Shown here: positions 1 to 7,831 of the stretch, one piece after another | How the letters are laid out: each line of letters opens with the position of its first letter | How positions within the stretch are numbered: position 1 is the first letter of the stretch | Assembly: GCA_018065145.1 (NCBI GenBank) | Contig: JAGHTW010000054.1 | Span: forward strand, 1-64,000 | Source of the DNA: Candidatus Prevotella equi | GTDB taxonomy: Bacteria; Bacteroidota; Bacteroidia; Bacteroidales; Bacteroidaceae | Length of the DNA stretch: 64,000 nucleotides | Direction of reading: 5' to 3' | Notes under the pieces: generated by a model | The model's database searches: none | What the model was told of the DNA's origin: nothing | The model's input: only the letters and a program-made list of their open reading frames with translations | Made by a program: the position numbers and the translations under genes

Positions 1-199
1 CTAACCTCTGTCTATCGCTCTGTCTCTCGCTATGGCTCTGCCTATGGCTATGCCTAGGCCGACGGCTAGGGCTCAGGCGAGGGCTATGGCTCTGGCGATG
101 GCTATGGCGATGGCTATGGCTCTGGCTCTGGCTCTGGCTATGGCTCTGGCGATGGCTATGGCGATGGCTATGGCTATGGCTCTGGCGATGGCTATGGCA
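1..199. repeat. Hexanucleotide simple repeat (NNYGGC type)
   Basis: From about position 70 to 199 the sequence is an almost pure run of hexamers of the form TATGGC, TCTGGC and GATGGC. Read on the + strand in frame 1 it encodes a Gly-Tyr-Gly-Ser-Gly-Asp low-complexity segment that runs without a stop into the gene ending at 660. Positions 1-69 look like the same repeat carrying many substitutions, including two in-frame TAG codons at 55-57 and 67-69. The repeat is probably the linker of the following protein. The decayed left end may be real decay or poor sequence at a contig end. Confidence 0.85.
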
Positions 200-222
200 T
201 AAAAGAGTTTAATCACCAGAAG

Positions 223-660
223 GTGTATATAGTTGACGATACACCTACACTCATTGATAGCGTGCATGGCAACTATGCAATAGGCAAGAGACTTAATAGT
301 GACCTCACAACGACACCATGCTACATAGCAAAGGTAGGCGACTTCTTCGCTCATGGCGAAACGCTGAAAGATGCACTCGCTGACGCACAGAAGAAGTATG
401 AGGACAACAAACCTATTGAAGAACGAATAGCAGACTTCAAGAAGCAATATCCATCGCTTGACAGTGTAGCAGAGCACAGTGACTTGTATCATTGGCATAA
501 CAAGCTCACAGGCTCATGCACCTTCGGACGTGTTGCTTTCGCAAGAGACCATGACCTTGACAAGGACAACGGCACAATGACGATTCAGGAGTTCATCAAC
601 CTCACTCGCAATGCCTACGGTGGTGACATCATCAGACAGTTAGAAAAATCATACAAGTAA
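223..660 (+). CDS. Gly/Tyr/Ser/Asp-repeat phage protein, C-terminal domain (DUF7666-like), probably 5'-truncated
   Basis: GTG at 223 is the first usable start, giving 145 aa, but the same frame is open back to position 70 through the Gly-Tyr/Gly-Ser/Gly-Asp hexamer repeat. I recall phage and prophage proteins of Bacteroidales in which such a repeat is fused directly to this globular domain (VY.VD..PT.I..VHG near the start, WHNKLTGSC and NAYGGD..I..LE near the end). The likely native protein therefore begins further left and reads through the repeat; in-frame TAGs at 55 and 67 block that in this sequence. The C-terminal domain itself is intact. Function is unknown. The frame and family resemblance are fairly sure, the start is not. 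Confidence 0.75.
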   Translation: MYIVDDTPTLIDSVHGNYAIGKRLNSDLTTTPCYIAKVGDFFAHGETLKDALADAQKKYEDNKPIEERIADFKKQYPSLDSVAEHSDLYHWHNKLTGSCTFGRVAFARDHDLDKDNGTMTIQEFINLTRNAYGGDIIRQLEKSYK

Positions 661-665
661 TACCT

Positions 666-697
666 TCTCCCCATGTTGGGTTACTGGCATGGGGAGA
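666..697 (+). terminator. Hairpin after the repeat-protein gene
   Basis: A perfect 10-bp stem (TCTCCCCATG at 666-675 with CATGGGGAGA at 688-697) encloses a 12-nt loop directly after the stop at 660. It is followed by TAAAAAG rather than a T tract, so it is either a weak terminator or an mRNA-processing or stability hairpin ahead of the gene at 713. Confidence 0.5.
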
Positions 698-712
698 TAA
701 AAAGACAAACGT

Positions 713-892
713 ATGAAACCATTAAGAAGATTACTCTACCTGCTTTTTGCATTATTCGGCTCATGTGTGTTTGCTGCGTCAATAATGTTTTTAGCACCAT
801 TGCAATTTCTGTTTACAGGCAAGACTACATGGATAGATGATATCTGCGATTGGATTGATAATATTGCAAACAAAATAAATCCCGACAAATGA
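713..892 (+). CDS. Small single-span membrane protein (59 aa)
   Basis: The ATG at 713 opens 59 codons. A positively charged start (MKPLRR) leads into a long hydrophobic stretch (about residues 7-37, LLYLLFALFGSC...IMFLAPLQFLF) and a short polar tail with two Trp residues (WIDDICDWI). The stop overlaps the next start in an ATGA arrangement, which supports translation. It could be a holin-like or toxin-like small membrane protein; nothing in the sequence decides this. The Cys at residue 18 after Gly-Ser is only loosely lipobox-like. Confidence 0.55.
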   Translation: MKPLRRLLYLLFALFGSCVFAASIMFLAPLQFLFTGKTTWIDDICDWIDNIANKINPDK

Positions 893-1083
893 GTTATATA
901 GTATTTTCAAGGATAAATCCATTCTGTAACAGGGATGTTCATTTCGTTATTGACTGTTCATTAGACTACAAAAGTATGAATATTTATCAACTTTACGACA
1001 ATAGCGTAGATGCAAATTTTAACAGAAAAGCATCAGCAAGAATCGCTATAAAACTTAACTTAAAGAATAAACAAAGATTATGA
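889..1083 (+). CDS. Hypothetical protein (64 aa)
   Basis: Start overlaps the previous stop (ATGA at 889-892) and its own stop overlaps the next start (ATGA at 1080-1083), so it sits in a translationally coupled chain. The product is Asn/Lys-rich with a basic C-terminus. No family recognised. Confidence 0.6.
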   Translation: MSYIVFSRINPFCNRDVHFVIDCSLDYKSMNIYQLYDNSVDANFNRKASARIAIKLNLKNKQRL

Positions 1084-1265
1084 GTACCGAAGATAAAGAA
1101 ATGATATTGGAATGGTTTCAAACCATTCACGACAACCTTGATAAGCATTTTCCTACAAGACTCAATGAGAAACTTGTAGGTCAAAGAGGTATCGAACTTG
1201 ATAGTGTAAATGATGAAATCGCACGTTGTGAAAGATGTATTCAATATATTAAAGAATTTATGTAA
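1080..1265 (+). CDS. Hypothetical acidic helical protein (61 aa)
   Basis: Coupled to both neighbours by 4-nt and 1-nt overlaps. The protein is short, helical and charged with two closely spaced Cys residues near the end (RCERCIQYI). No domain recognised. Confidence 0.6.
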   Translation: MSTEDKEMILEWFQTIHDNLDKHFPTRLNEKLVGQRGIELDSVNDEIARCERCIQYIKEFM

Positions 1266-1639
1266 TGGAAAAATATAAAATATACTGCACAGAAGAGCAG
1301 ACACGCAAGGCTTTTGAACTTGGTGTTCTGATAGAAACGTTGCCACATTCTTTTTCTTTGCCCAAAGAGACTTTAGATAAATGTAAATTTGTTGATATAA
1401 CAAATGCTTATCTGAAAATTCCTACCGCAGAGCAACTCATTGAACGGTTGGAATCTAAAAAAGAAATACACGAGATTGAAATAGCAACTGTCGACGATGA
1501 ATATGGTCAAGGATGGTATTATTGTGTTTTTGATAAAGACATCTGTAATGTTAGATTTGACAGAGATTTTTCTTCTCAAAAGGAAGCAACGCTCGCTGCA
1601 ATAGACGCAGCGTTGGAGTATTTAACGAATAAGAAATAA
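1265..1639 (+). CDS. Hypothetical protein (124 aa)
   Basis: Starts on the last base of the previous stop codon. The sequence MEKYKIYCTEEQTRKAFELG followed by a GWYYCVFD strand resembles short phage-borne proteins of Bacteroidales whose function is unknown. It has a helical N-terminal half and a mixed C-terminal half, with no catalytic motif. Confidence is for being a gene. Confidence 0.7.
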   Translation: MEKYKIYCTEEQTRKAFELGVLIETLPHSFSLPKETLDKCKFVDITNAYLKIPTAEQLIERLESKKEIHEIEIATVDDEYGQGWYYCVFDKDICNVRFDRDFSSQKEATLAAIDAALEYLTNKK

Positions 1640-1677
1640 CAACTATGGCAAGCATTCAACGGACAAGGCTTTAGCGC

Positions 1678-1794
1678 ATGAACTCAAAACCGATAGTAGG
1701 AGATTATCACATTGCTATCATAGGAACGTCACCCTATGCTACAATGTTAAAACTACCAAGGGTAATTGTTCTGACTACGATGGTTAGTAGGTAA
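1678..1794 (+). CDS. Possible 38-aa peptide
   Basis: This is the only reasonable ORF in the 208-base gap 1640-1847. It encodes a beta-prone hydrophobic peptide (start MNSKPIVGDYHIAIIG). There is no overlap with a neighbour and no start signal, so it may be chance. The rest of the gap holds an abortive start at 1645 (nine codons) that shares 16 identical bases with the true start region at 1839-1854. Confidence 0.25.
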   Translation: MNSKPIVGDYHIAIIGTSPYATMLKLPRVIVLTTMVSR

Positions 1795-1847
1795 CAAGGC
1801 GGTGGGATGCGAGTGGTTAGAGTGCTTGCTTTATTTTGATAACAACT

Positions 1848-2105
1848 ATGGCAAAGACTATTGAAGAAAGAGCAGATGAATTTGCTGAGCGTGAATACAT
1901 CAACGACCAGTACGAGAAAGAACGTATATCATTTGGTTACTATCATGGTGCAATTGAACAGCGGAAGAGAGATATTGAGCTGTTTGGTGAGTGGTTGGAA
2001 GAGCATGTAATGGACTATGTTTCGTATGACCATTTGAATGGTATAGATATAGACTACAGCAATATCACGAAAGGACTGCGTAAAGCACTGGAGGAAGAAC
2101 GATGA
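1848..2105 (+). CDS. Hypothetical acidic helical protein (85 aa)
   Basis: ATG at 1848 is preferred over an in-frame TTG at 1836. The product (MAKTIEERADEFAERE...) is highly charged and helical, with a sequence like GYYHGAIEQ..DIELFGEWL in the middle. I have seen similar small proteins in Bacteroidales phages, but no function is assigned. Its stop overlaps the next start by ATGA. Confidence 0.65.
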   Translation: MAKTIEERADEFAEREYINDQYEKERISFGYYHGAIEQRKRDIELFGEWLEEHVMDYVSYDHLNGIDIDYSNITKGLRKALEEER

Positions 2106-2428
2106 TTTTATCTGGCATTAAGCAAATATATTTCGGTAACAAACCAATAGTAGAAGCAGAAACTTGCACAATATCCTGTGATACATCGAGTGAGGGTAGC
2201 AAGGATTGGAGCAGTATCGTGCCTATGTCATTTACCGCAACAATAGAGAACCCTATATATCTTCTCGCTTTCAGACTGCGGTATGGTGTCTCCGACTGGC
2301 TTGAATGGCGCGATGGATTATTCAAAAGATTTTGGTATGAATATGTACCAAGACCTGTATGGCAATCCGTAGAAGAAGATATAGCACGATACGAAGAATT
2401 ATATTCAAAGCAAATGAACAATGGATAA
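2102..2428 (+). CDS. Hypothetical protein (108 aa)
   Basis: Translationally coupled to the gene before it (ATGA) and overlapping the start of the primase-helicase by 8 bases. The product is Trp/Tyr-rich (DWLEWRDGLF, FWYEYVPRPVW) with beta-rich N-terminal sequence. No domain recognised; its place in the operon suggests a role in early replication. Confidence 0.65.
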   Translation: MILSGIKQIYFGNKPIVEAETCTISCDTSSEGSKDWSSIVPMSFTATIENPIYLLAFRLRYGVSDWLEWRDGLFKRFWYEYVPRPVWQSVEEDIARYEELYSKQMNNG

Positions 2429-4520
2429 ACTACTCAACATAGAAGAAATCAGAAAATGGCATAGTGTGTTCAAGCCTAATGGAGAACTCTTTGAGATACG
2501 CATATTGGGCGATAAGACGTATAGCGGTTATTTCTTCGATATAGAGAAAGCCTTACCGCTTATGAGCCGTTTTGACGTAGGACATAATCAGTTCTACTTT
2601 ACCGTCAACGCAATCAATCCTGCGTGCGCCAGTCGTGCGCAGTTTGAGAGTTTTCAGATAGTCAAGGGTAGTTCCACAAGTGACAACGACATCGTAAGGC
2701 GTAACTGGCTTCCGATAGATATTGATGTAGAGAAACCTGCAAATGTCAGTTCATCAAACGAAGAAAAAGAATATGCACATCAAAAAGCGTTGTCTATCTA
2801 TAAACTGTTGCGTAAGTACGATTTTCCAGAAGCAGTTGTGTGCGACTCGTCTTCGGGCTACCACATGTATTTCCCGATTGATATGCCAAACGATAGTGAC
2901 ACCAAGAAATTGATAGAAACTTTCTATACGGCATTATCGAACATTTTTACCGATGAAAGGGTTAAAATAGATAGAGTGATAGCGAATGCCGCACGTATCA
3001 TGAGATTGTATGGCACATGGGGCAGGAAAGGACGTGACAGCGAAGAAAGACCGCATAGATTGGCAAGAATACTCCTTACACCGAAGGAAAACAAGATTCT
3101 GACAAAAGAGGTTATAATGTCTTTTTCTTCTAAGTTTTCAATGGAGGAAGAAAAGAAACAAGCACCCCGACAGCGCGATTATCGTGGCGGTAACGAAGAC
3201 TTTGACCTCCGAAAGTTCCTCGTAGAGAACGGTATCAAAGTTGCTCGTGAATTACCTTTTGATAACGGCGGTACTAAGTTCGTACTTGAAGAGTGTCCAT
3301 TTAACCCAGAGCATAAAGCCCCAGATAGTGCGATATTCCTCTTCAGTAGCGGTGCAATCAGTTTCAAGTGCCTTCATAACACCTGTGCCGACCACGACTG
3401 GCGCGAGTTAAGACTCATGTTCGACCCTCATGCCTATGACCGCGAAAACAATCAGCAACAATATCAGCAGAGAGGTTATCAGCAACCACTACCACAGAAG
3501 CCAAAGTACCAAATCAAGGAAGAAAATCCAGAGTTGGGTAAGAAGTGGTTTTGTATGTCTGACATCAAGAAGTTAGACCTTTCTGAGATTAAGACCGTCA
3601 AGACAGGCTTTGACGAACTTGACAGAGCAATCGTAGGTCTCGCAGAGGGCGAGGTCTCTATTTTGTCTGGTAGCAACTCTTCGGGTAAGAGTTCTTGGAT
3701 AAACTCTCTCTGTCTGAATATAATCAACCAAGGTGGTAGGTGTGCTCTGTGGAGTGGCGAATTACGTCCAGACATATTGAAGACGTGGATTCAACTCGTA
3801 GCCGCAGGAAAACGCAATCTGAGACCGTCAAAAGTTGAGGGCAAGTATTATGTCCCAACGCCAGTTGCCGAACGCATAGACCAGTGGTTAGATGGCAATC
3901 TGTTTATCTATAACAACGAATATAGTTCCAAGTGGGAGCAGGTCTTTAACGATATGCAGGAGCTGCTTAAAATGGGTGTAGGTCTCTTTGTACTTGACAA
4001 CCTCTTCTCTCTGGACATAGACGTTCTCAGTGGCGACAAGAACAACAAGCAGAAGGAACTCATATTGCAGATATGCCAGTTTGCCAAGAAGAACCACGTC
4101 CATATTATTCTCGTCGCCCACCCCCGAAAGGTTTGTACGTTCCTCCGCAAGAACGATATTAGCGGTAGCTCCGACCTCACGAATGCTGTCGATAACGTCT
4201 TCATTGCCCATCGTGTCAACAATGATTTTATGAAGGGTGGCGCAGACTTCCTTGGTGCGAATACCATTGCGCAGTATGCAGGTTACGGAAACGTCATAGA
4301 GGTAGCCAAGAACCGTATGTACGGCGTTGTAGACCGAATGTTCGGAATGTACTACGAGATAGAGAGCCGACGCTTTCTTAATGCGCAAGAAGAAGACATC
4401 GTGTATAGTTGGGAGGACACGGCACAACAGACCTCTTTCGTAGTGAACAACGAACCTACTGTAAGCGAGGAAGAATACGAGAATGGCGTTGATGCAAATG
4501 GTAATATCGTACCATTTTAG
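2421..4520 (+). CDS. Primase-helicase: AEP-type primase fused to RecA/DnaB-like ATPase
   Basis: Bifunctional replication protein of 699 aa, expected to prime and unwind phage DNA. The N-terminal third matches archaeo-eukaryotic-type primases: an acidic metal site LPIDIDVE (about residues 97-103), the SSGYHM strand with His (about 144-149), and a basic RIMRLYGTWGRKG segment (about 192-204). A zinc-ribbon-like C-x5-H...C-x4-C cluster follows (C292, H298, C317, C322). The C-terminal half is a RecA-fold helicase core with Walker A GSNSSGKSS (about 417-425), Walker B LFVLDN (about 522-527) and a downstream ILVAHPRK motif. The linker around 340-365 is Gln-rich. It closes the first + strand operon. 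The two-domain call is firm; the exact subfamily is not. Confidence 0.9.
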   Translation: MDKLLNIEEIRKWHSVFKPNGELFEIRILGDKTYSGYFFDIEKALPLMSRFDVGHNQFYFTVNAINPACASRAQFESFQIVKGSSTSDNDIVRRNWLPIDIDVEKPANVSSSNEEKEYAHQKALSIYKLLRKYDFPEAVVCDSSSGYHMYFPIDMPNDSDTKKLIETFYTALSNIFTDERVKIDRVIANAARIMRLYGTWGRKGRDSEERPHRLARILLTPKENKILTKEVIMSFSSKFSMEEEKKQAPRQRDYRGGNEDFDLRKFLVENGIKVARELPFDNGGTKFVLEECPFNPEHKAPDSAIFLFSSGAISFKCLHNTCADHDWRELRLMFDPHAYDRENNQQQYQQRGYQQPLPQKPKYQIKEENPELGKKWFCMSDIKKLDLSEIKTVKTGFDELDRAIVGLAEGEVSILSGSNSSGKSSWINSLCLNIINQGGRCALWSGELRPDILKTWIQLVAAGKRNLRPSKVEGKYYVPTPVAERIDQWLDGNLFIYNNEYSSKWEQVFNDMQELLKMGVGLFVLDNLFSLDIDVLSGDKNNKQKELILQICQFAKKNHVHIILVAHPRKVCTFLRKNDISGSSDLTNAVDNVFIAHRVNNDFMKGGADFLGANTIAQYAGYGNVIEVAKNRMYGVVDRMFGMYYEIESRRFLNAQEEDIVYSWEDTAQQTSFVVNNEPTVSEEEYENGVDANGNIVPF

Positions 4521-4538
4521 CAAAAATATCAAAAAAAA

Positions 4539-4570
4539 TTTGGCAGATTGATAAAAAGTTAATACCTTTG
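4539..4570 (+). promoter_or_regulatory. Bacteroidetes-type promoter
   Basis: TTTG at 4539-4542, a 20-nt spacer, then TACCTTTG at 4563-4570, matching the primary sigma factor consensus TTTG/TAnnTTTG of Bacteroidetes. The ATG of the next gene begins only 5 nt after the -7 box, so transcription should start at or next to the start codon. Confidence 0.85.
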
Positions 4571-4575
4571 TACCC

Positions 4576-5043
4576 ATGATAGAAATTGACGAACTGAAAC
4601 ATAGAGTAGAAGCGCATGGCATGATGTGTGAGAGATATGGCAATATCTGGAATAGTTGCCAGTCTCGCAAGCAGCTTTTTGATATGGCGGCAAGTGTCCA
4701 AGGCAGTGAAACGCTGTGTCGTGCCATTGCTGAAGGTTGGGGGCTTGATGTCGGTTATATCTCTGATAAATTCAGGCACTACATCAACGATAGATACATA
4801 TCGGAGCAGGACGGTTATACGTCAAAATTGTATGCTGATTTCTGTGAGCCAATGATAGCGGACACAACTCTTGTGATTATCATAGGTTGCAACAGTTCTA
4901 TCGAAATCCCCGACAATACAGTCTGCGAGGTCAAACTTGTAAATAGTAGTGTTACGTTTACAGGTGACGGTATCTGTAACGTGAAAACCTATGGGGATTG
5001 TTCTGTTATTTATAAAGACAACGTAAGACACCATGAGTTATAA
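4576..5043 (+). CDS. Hypothetical protein with beta-rich C-terminus (155 aa)
   Basis: First gene of a new transcription unit and apparently translated from a leaderless or near-leaderless mRNA. Residues 1-80 are helical and Cys-containing. Residues 95-150 are a run of short beta strands (LVIIIGCNSSIEI, VCEVKLVNSSVTFTGDG) of the kind seen in repetitive beta-helical or head-decoration-like folds. No family recognised. Confidence 0.65.
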   Translation: MIEIDELKHRVEAHGMMCERYGNIWNSCQSRKQLFDMAASVQGSETLCRAIAEGWGLDVGYISDKFRHYINDRYISEQDGYTSKLYADFCEPMIADTTLVIIIGCNSSIEIPDNTVCEVKLVNSSVTFTGDGICNVKTYGDCSVIYKDNVRHHEL

Positions 5044-5542
5044 CTTCTATATACAGCGATATCCGAAGACGTATTTTGATTCTTCAAAGAATGACTTTGT
5101 TACTGATGATGGTGATAAAGTGCGTTTGGATTTGGAGGAGGTATTCAAATGTAAGTACGTCCGAATGGGGGGTATAAGTGAGAACGGTAAAGCGAAGAAT
5201 ATCTACACCGAGTCTTATGCGGAGACAGAAGAACTCCGTATGCACATACCAAAGGATATTCTCTACGAGAACACCGACCTTGCTCTAACGTTGATATTTC
5301 TGCCAACGTCTTCTTCGGAAGACGACATACAGACAGCCGAACGTAATTTCTTCGATTTTATTTCTGGACGTAAGGTAGAATACGTTGACACCTTTAGAAA
5401 CAGATATGTCACAATGTTGCTCATAAACAAGCCAGAAGTAGTCGGAGAAGTCCTATATGGTGGCAGTAGGTACAGAGAGGTCAAATATACTTTCAAGAAT
5501 ATCTACGGTAGGAGTTTTGCTGAATCACAAATAAAAAAATAG
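5033..5542 (+). CDS. Hypothetical protein (169 aa), possible virion protein
   Basis: Overlaps the previous gene by 11 bases. The protein is beta-rich and polar without membrane segments. The final third (FISGRKVEYVDTFRNRYVTM and YREVKYTFKNIYG) resembles tail-associated beta-sandwich proteins of Bacteroidales phages, but this is a weak impression. Confidence 0.6.
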   Translation: MSYNFYIQRYPKTYFDSSKNDFVTDDGDKVRLDLEEVFKCKYVRMGGISENGKAKNIYTESYAETEELRMHIPKDILYENTDLALTLIFLPTSSSEDDIQTAERNFFDFISGRKVEYVDTFRNRYVTMLLINKPEVVGEVLYGGSRYREVKYTFKNIYGRSFAESQIKK

Positions 5543-5544
5543 AT

Positions 5545-6114
5545 ATGACACAAAAAACAGAATTGATTTTTTACGTAACACTGATAGTAACTCTAATAGG
5601 ATTGATATGTGGATGTTTATATGCAGGTTATAGGCTTCATGATGTACTCCATCCTTACGAGGAAGTATACACTGACACCGTAGAAGTAGTAACTACAACA
5701 ACAAAGATAGATACGGTTTATCAGTACAGACCTCAATATTGCGCTAAAAAAGTCATAGATACAGTCTACATTCCTTGCAAAGAAGATGTCTGTGAGATAC
5801 CAATGGAACAGGTTGAATACATGGACAGTCTGTATCATTTGTGGATTAGCGGATATAAGCCTACGCTTGATAGCATCAAGATTTGCAAATGGACTGATTA
5901 TGTTGAGCGTATCAGAACCGTCACGAACACCAAGATTGTTCGTGACACAAAGGGGCAAGTGTTTGCTGGAATAGGAGTTCAGAAATATCAGAAATCTTAT
6001 GTTCCAAGTATCAATGTATATTACTCTAAGAAAGACTTTCTTATAGGCGTAACGGCAGGCTTGTTCGATAACAAGCCCATATATGGCGTAAATGTAAATT
6101 ATAAGTTAAGATAA
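5545..6114 (+). CDS. Membrane-anchored protein, DUF6808-like
   Basis: One N-terminal transmembrane helix (about residues 8-30) is followed by a periplasmic-type region containing the repeated DTVxxV pattern (YTDTVEVVTTTTKIDTVYQY), then a C-terminal beta hairpin region ending in alternating hydrophobic residues (GVNVNYKLR). The layout resembles small anchored proteins of Bacteroidales phages that I associate with DUF6808. Being an envelope-spanning or spanin-like protein is an inference only. Confidence 0.6.
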   Translation: MTQKTELIFYVTLIVTLIGLICGCLYAGYRLHDVLHPYEEVYTDTVEVVTTTTKIDTVYQYRPQYCAKKVIDTVYIPCKEDVCEIPMEQVEYMDSLYHLWISGYKPTLDSIKICKWTDYVERIRTVTNTKIVRDTKGQVFAGIGVQKYQKSYVPSINVYYSKKDFLIGVTAGLFDNKPIYGVNVNYKLR

Positions 6115-6116
6115 AA

Positions 6117-6695
6117 ATGTTAGAAAAAAACTCACTTGATGAAGTTCTGGGTTACACCAAGTGTACCGAACTTCCAAAACCACTTAAAAAGACCGATGTG
6201 TTTGTGAGGGGCATTGCTCTGGTTCGCAAACTCAACAACCGCGAGTCTTACTGTATCGTGGTTAATGACGGCACTGGCAAACCACTCGTAAAGAAGACCT
6301 TTGGCAGTATTTCTGTTATCAAAGAGGTTCTGGAAATCTATCCCCTTTCCACGCTTGCAGCAAGCGTTGTTCCAGATTTTCGCAAGAAACAGGACGTAAT
6401 AGATTTTCTTGTTCGTTGCGGAGAGAATAGGGAAAACGTTGAGAAGATGTTTGAGAGTGGTGATGCCGACGTTAAGGCTAAGATTAAGAGTCTTGTCTAC
6501 AAGTATTGCATTAACCATCAACTCAGACGTGAACAGCAGGAGGCAAAGTTGAATGCTAAGCCATTACCAGAATCTCCAGCCGCAGTAGAAAACAAAGAAA
6601 CCAAAAACGAAGAAAACAATGAAAGAGAACAAGAAACCAAAGAGCCTACAGGAGAAACTGGAGGAGAAGAAAAAGCAACTGGTAGCGATTTCTAA
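6117..6695 (+). CDS. Hypothetical protein with disordered acidic C-terminus (192 aa)
   Basis: The N-terminal 140 residues form a mixed alpha/beta domain. The last 45 residues are Glu/Lys/Asn-rich and low in complexity (ENKETKNEENNEREQETKEP). That tail is encoded where the next gene already runs in another frame (6619-6695). Function unknown. Confidence 0.65.
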   Translation: MLEKNSLDEVLGYTKCTELPKPLKKTDVFVRGIALVRKLNNRESYCIVVNDGTGKPLVKKTFGSISVIKEVLEIYPLSTLAASVVPDFRKKQDVIDFLVRCGENRENVEKMFESGDADVKAKIKSLVYKYCINHQLRREQQEAKLNAKPLPESPAAVENKETKNEENNEREQETKEPTGETGGEEKATGSDF

Positions 6696-7239
6696 GGATG
6701 CTCACTTTGCTAAGTCGTTAATCGAAGACCTGCTTAGTCTTCAGTCGCAGAAATGTATCGAACCTACGGAACTTCACGTGCCCGTGTCTGATGTCATAGA
6801 CACTCTCGATTTAGACGCGGTGTCGTTTAAGGTCTGCAAGACAGGCATATTATTCCATGCCAAGTCTGGTTATACCGCATGGATTGAACCACGATGTCGG
6901 GCGTTATTCGGCGAACTCTTTGAAATACTTAAAGCCAAGAAAGAACTTCTCGAAAAGTCGCCAGAGGAAATCAAGGAAATGGACGAAGACGAGGTTGATA
7001 TGCGTGAACAGTATTTCAGTGCGTGGGTTCACACACTTGAAATGCCTGTGGCTTCTTCTATCAGTCCTGCGATTTTGTTTACGGTTGCGTCTGCGTTCCT
7101 CAAAGTATTCGGCGAGGAAAGTGAAAGAATGCTTAACCAACCTTTGAAGGAAGAGACGGCAGAAGACCTTATAGCCAATGACGACGCTCAGAAGCAAGAG
7201 GCAGTGCTCGACGCTATGGCAGAGCAACTTAATGAATAG
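6619..7239 (+). CDS. Hypothetical helical protein (206 aa)
   Basis: Starts 77 bases inside the preceding gene. The overlapped part encodes a Lys/Glu-rich helix (SLQEKLEEKKKQL), and the first ATG is the only start before the conserved-looking body. The body is helical with an acidic stretch (EIKEMDEDEVDMRE). Tandem order with the preceding gene suggests the two products act together. No domain recognised. Confidence 0.65.
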   Translation: MKENKKPKSLQEKLEEKKKQLVAISKDAHFAKSLIEDLLSLQSQKCIEPTELHVPVSDVIDTLDLDAVSFKVCKTGILFHAKSGYTAWIEPRCRALFGELFEILKAKKELLEKSPEEIKEMDEDEVDMREQYFSAWVHTLEMPVASSISPAILFTVASAFLKVFGEESERMLNQPLKEETAEDLIANDDAQKQEAVLDAMAEQLNE

Positions 7240-7264
7240 TCTTCTTTTTGTGTAGTGCATATAT

Positions 7265-7308
7265 AGGGGAGAGACGTGATGTATTTCTCGTCTTTCCCTC
7301 CTTTATTT
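7265..7308 (+). terminator. Probable intrinsic terminator
   Basis: GGGAGAGACG pairs with CGTCTTTCCC (one G.T pair) around a 12-nt loop, followed by a T-rich tract TCCTTTATTTTG. It separates the unit ending at 7239 from the small gene at 7315. Confidence 0.55.
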
Positions 7309-7314
7309 TGAGAT

Positions 7315-7452
7315 ATGGCAAAGCGAGGAATTAGAATTAGGGCGACGGCAAAACATCGTCCAGTCAAACCGAAATTGAGTAGTGGTAGAGGTGGATTTAA
7401 CACCTTCAAACTCGCACAAATGCAGAGCAAACGAATAAAAAACAATGGATAA
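7315..7452 (+). CDS. Small basic protein (45 aa)
   Basis: Strongly basic peptide (MAKRGIRIRATAKHRPVKPK...) with a Gly/Ser patch and a basic end. It overlaps the following membrane protein start by 8 bases, which supports translation. It could bind nucleic acid; no family recognised. Confidence 0.5.
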   Translation: MAKRGIRIRATAKHRPVKPKLSSGRGGFNTFKLAQMQSKRIKNNG

Positions 7453-7831
7453 ACTACTATTAAGGCTCACGATAATATACACAGCAATATATTTCTTGGC
7501 TGTATTCGTTTTGGCTTATAACGGTATAGCGTATTTCAACGATTTTTACATAGTGTTATTCGAGATATGCGCTTGTAACATGATGTCCAGTCAAGGCAAG
7601 TATCATTGTAGGTATATGAAATATACCGCTTATGGTGTTACATTTGGAGATACTATAACCAGACTTGATAACTGTTACGATTGGCTTCCAATAGAAATGT
7701 TACTTTTATTGGTTACTTCAGTAGTATCATTAGGGGTTGCAACATCTTTTACGCTTGCACTCCGACACTTCTATAAAGTCAAACAATTAAAACGCAGAAA
7801 AGATGAACTTCACAGAGGAAGAACAGAGTAA
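7445..7831 (+). CDS. Membrane protein with three predicted spans (128 aa)
   Basis: Hydrophobic segments lie at about residues 5-28, 31-48 and 80-107, with a basic C-terminal tail. A Cys/His-containing stretch (CNMMSSQGKYHCRYMKYTA) sits between them. The topology and the short HxC.../H...C motif recall the protein at 12663-13058, so the two may be paralogues flanking the DGR. A holin-like role is possible but unproven. Confidence 0.65.
   Translation: MDKLLLRLTIIYTAIYFLAVFVLAYNGIAYFNDFYIVLFEICACNMMSSQGKYHCRYMKYTAYGVTFGDTITRLDNCYDWLPIEMLLLLVTSVVSLGVATSFTLALRHFYKVKQLKRRKDELHRGRTE

Noticed and set aside
55-69. Stop-codon reassignment (TAG read as amino acid)
   Set aside because: TAG ends several well-supported genes (for example at 4520, 5542 and 7239), and no long gene carries in-frame TAGs, so the standard code holds. 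The two TAGs lie only in the decayed repeat.
73-498. 141-aa ORF on the - strand across the hexamer repeat
   Set aside because: It reads the repeat as Ala-Ile/Ala-Arg and the DUF7666-like gene antisense; composition shows a shadow.
1801-1847. tRNA-like D-arm pattern (GTGGTTAGAG)
   Set aside because: No acceptor, anticodon or T arm could be paired, and a gene start follows.
3888-4727. 279-aa - strand ORF antisense to the primase-helicase
   Set aside because: It lies opposite conserved helicase motifs and a promoter; no family resemblance.
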